Below are positions 59,246 through 64,000 of a stretch of 64,000 bases of DNA, piece after piece. Origin of the DNA: Aspidapion aeneum (Eukaryota > Arthropoda > Insecta > Coleoptera > Brentidae). Under the pieces are notes generated by a model. It made no database searches and was not told the DNA's origin. It saw only the letters and a list, made by a program, of their open reading frames with translations. Position 1 is the stretch's first letter, and every line of letters begins with the position of its first letter. The position numbers were made by a program, and so were the translations under genes. The stretch spans positions 142,483,369 to 142,547,368 of the forward strand of contig OY755039.1 of assembly GCA_963576565.1 (NCBI GenBank). The letters run 5' to 3'.

Positions 59246-59539
59246 AGTGAAGCACAGTGGAACGTTTGGCTAATCTAGGTGGACATGGTTCAACTACCTA
59301 CTATTAAAGTGCACATTCCATACATCCTAGATCAAAAATATTGTATTTTTATCCCTTCTGGTTGTCAAGATATTTGCATTGAAAGTTGCATCTTAAAAAT
59401 TATCTGCTTATATATTTCAATCTTATGTGTGGGCAGGGGATGGGACAATTCGTCGCGGCCGATTCGCCGTTTTTTGAAACTTTTCCAACTAGGTATTTGG
59501 TGGTTGGTATACAATTCAACATTTTTTTTTTATTTGAAA
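59246..59539. other. Spacer, no gene recognised
   Basis: The phrase CGTCGCGGCCGATTCGCCG (about 59451) echoes 22588-22606. No gene found. Confidence 0.35.
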
Positions 59540-59985
59540 AATAAATAAAATGGCAGATCCAAAATAGCGGATTTTCCCATTTATGAACCGATTTCCATCA
59601 AACTCGGAACTTTAAGATCATTCAGGTCGCTGATTATTATTTTTAACTTAAATTAAAAAAAAATCAAAATGGCGGATCCAAAATGGCGGACTGTTCCAGT
59701 TATCAACCAATATGTATCAAATTCGGAACTTTAAATTGTTTCAGGTCGCTGAAACTTTTAAAAAATGAACATTGTGGGTCCACAATGTCGCAGCTTCTTA
59801 TTTATAAACCGATTTGCCTCAAACTTACTACAACGCGGCGCTTAAGGTAACTCAATACAATTTTTGACTCAAATTTCAAACACATGAAAATGACGGATCG
59901 AAAATGGCGGCTTTTTCCATTTATGAACCGATATGCATTAATTTCGGAACATTGGGGTGTTTCAGCTCGCTGATTATGATGATGA
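59540..59985 (+). repeat. Degenerate tandem repeat, about 4 units of about 110 bp
   Basis: Units share AAAATGGCGGATCCAAAATG, TTATGAACCGAT, CAAACTCGGAACTTTAA and TTTCAGGTCGCTGA-like phrases, starting near 59547, 59660, 59768 and 59886. The third unit is the most diverged (GTGGGTCCACAATGTCGCAG). Confidence 0.8.
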
Positions 59986-60401
59986 TCTCATCCTCACATT
60001 TTTAAGCGCTAAAACTGACCAATTTATGCCCTAACTAAAATAAAGTATAGACCCCTGCAGGCTAATAAAAAACGATTATATTTTTCAATAATGACATTTA
60101 TGACAAAGTGACATGATAGGCCAAAATTACTATTAAAAAACAACAAAACATCTGCCTGCCTAACGTTTATCTTGGTTAGAACGCGTGTGCCTTATTATTT
60201 TTTGATATCTGCGCTATGATGAGTGTTATTTAACACCCGGCTATTTTTAATTAAATAATAATAGGACAGATACACGGTCCCTAGAAGAGACCAAACTTCG
60301 GATTTTATATATATATATATGTCGAATTTTTCACATCACTGGTGGTCCAGCTGATTTTTGTAAATAAAAGTTAGATATGATATCAACAAATAATATTTTA
60401 G
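59986..60401. other. Spacer, no gene recognised
   Basis: Short TA repeat near 60307-60320; otherwise AT-rich without recognisable features. Confidence 0.4.

Positions 60402-64000
<3,599 letters not shown>

Overview
The window looks like repeat-rich, AT-rich insect nuclear DNA, possibly from a beetle; the order is an impression, not shown. Evidence for an arthropod: jockey-like, RTE-like and CR1-like LINE fragments, hAT, P-element-like, Tc1/mariner-like and piggyBac-like transposons, DINE-1/mini-me-like elements with GTCT microsatellites, and one gene with GT-AG introns. No rRNA, tRNA, CRISPR or operon-like organisation is visible. Nearly everything that can be identified is transposon-derived or satellite DNA.

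The only convincing host gene is on the minus strand: two exons (48722-48497 and 44294-44133) that join in frame and match a CIP/KIP cyclin-dependent kinase inhibitor (dacapo/p27 family). Its first intron, about 4.2 kb, holds a CR1-like LINE, two decamer minisatellites and a DINE-1-like element. About 160 bp upstream of its start codon begins a 3.8-kb array of 14 units of about 276 bp with higher-order structure. No further exons were found.

Layout. 0-5.7 kb: end of a DINE-like element, AT-rich spacer, two decayed LINE 3' ends. 5.7-8.9 kb: complete DINE-like element with a 2.5-kb perfect CAGA tract. 10.2-11.7 kb: array of about 140-bp units. 12-14 kb: hAT-type MITE and a direct repeat. 14.2-20.1 kb: 408-bp satellite split by a 1.6-kb hAT-type MITE. 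23.3-28 kb: MITE, composite DINE-like element, and a hAT transposase remnant interrupted by a second copy of the 1.6-kb MITE. 29-36 kb: inverted-repeat elements, a jockey fragment, CAGTGGCG-type MITEs. 37-43 kb: Tc1/mariner-type foldbacks, RTE-like LINE with one stop, a 1-kb hAT derivative containing a TTAA-flanked MITE. 44-53 kb: the dacapo-like gene and its satellites. 54-60 kb: LINE 3' end, third copy of the 1.6-kb MITE, and a P-element-like transposon with TIRs and an 8-bp duplication. 60.4 kb to end: inverted DINE-like element with a 3.2-kb perfect TCTG tract.

The strongest observations are the very long perfect tetranucleotide tracts at one fixed position inside a transposon family, exact 8-bp target duplications around many elements (three copies of one MITE, a degenerate P-element relative, several hAT-type MITEs), a 29-bp perfect hairpin inserted in satellite DNA with a 7-bp duplication, and a higher-order satellite beside the 5' end of a cell-cycle gene. 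I did not find a clearly new defence or metabolic system.
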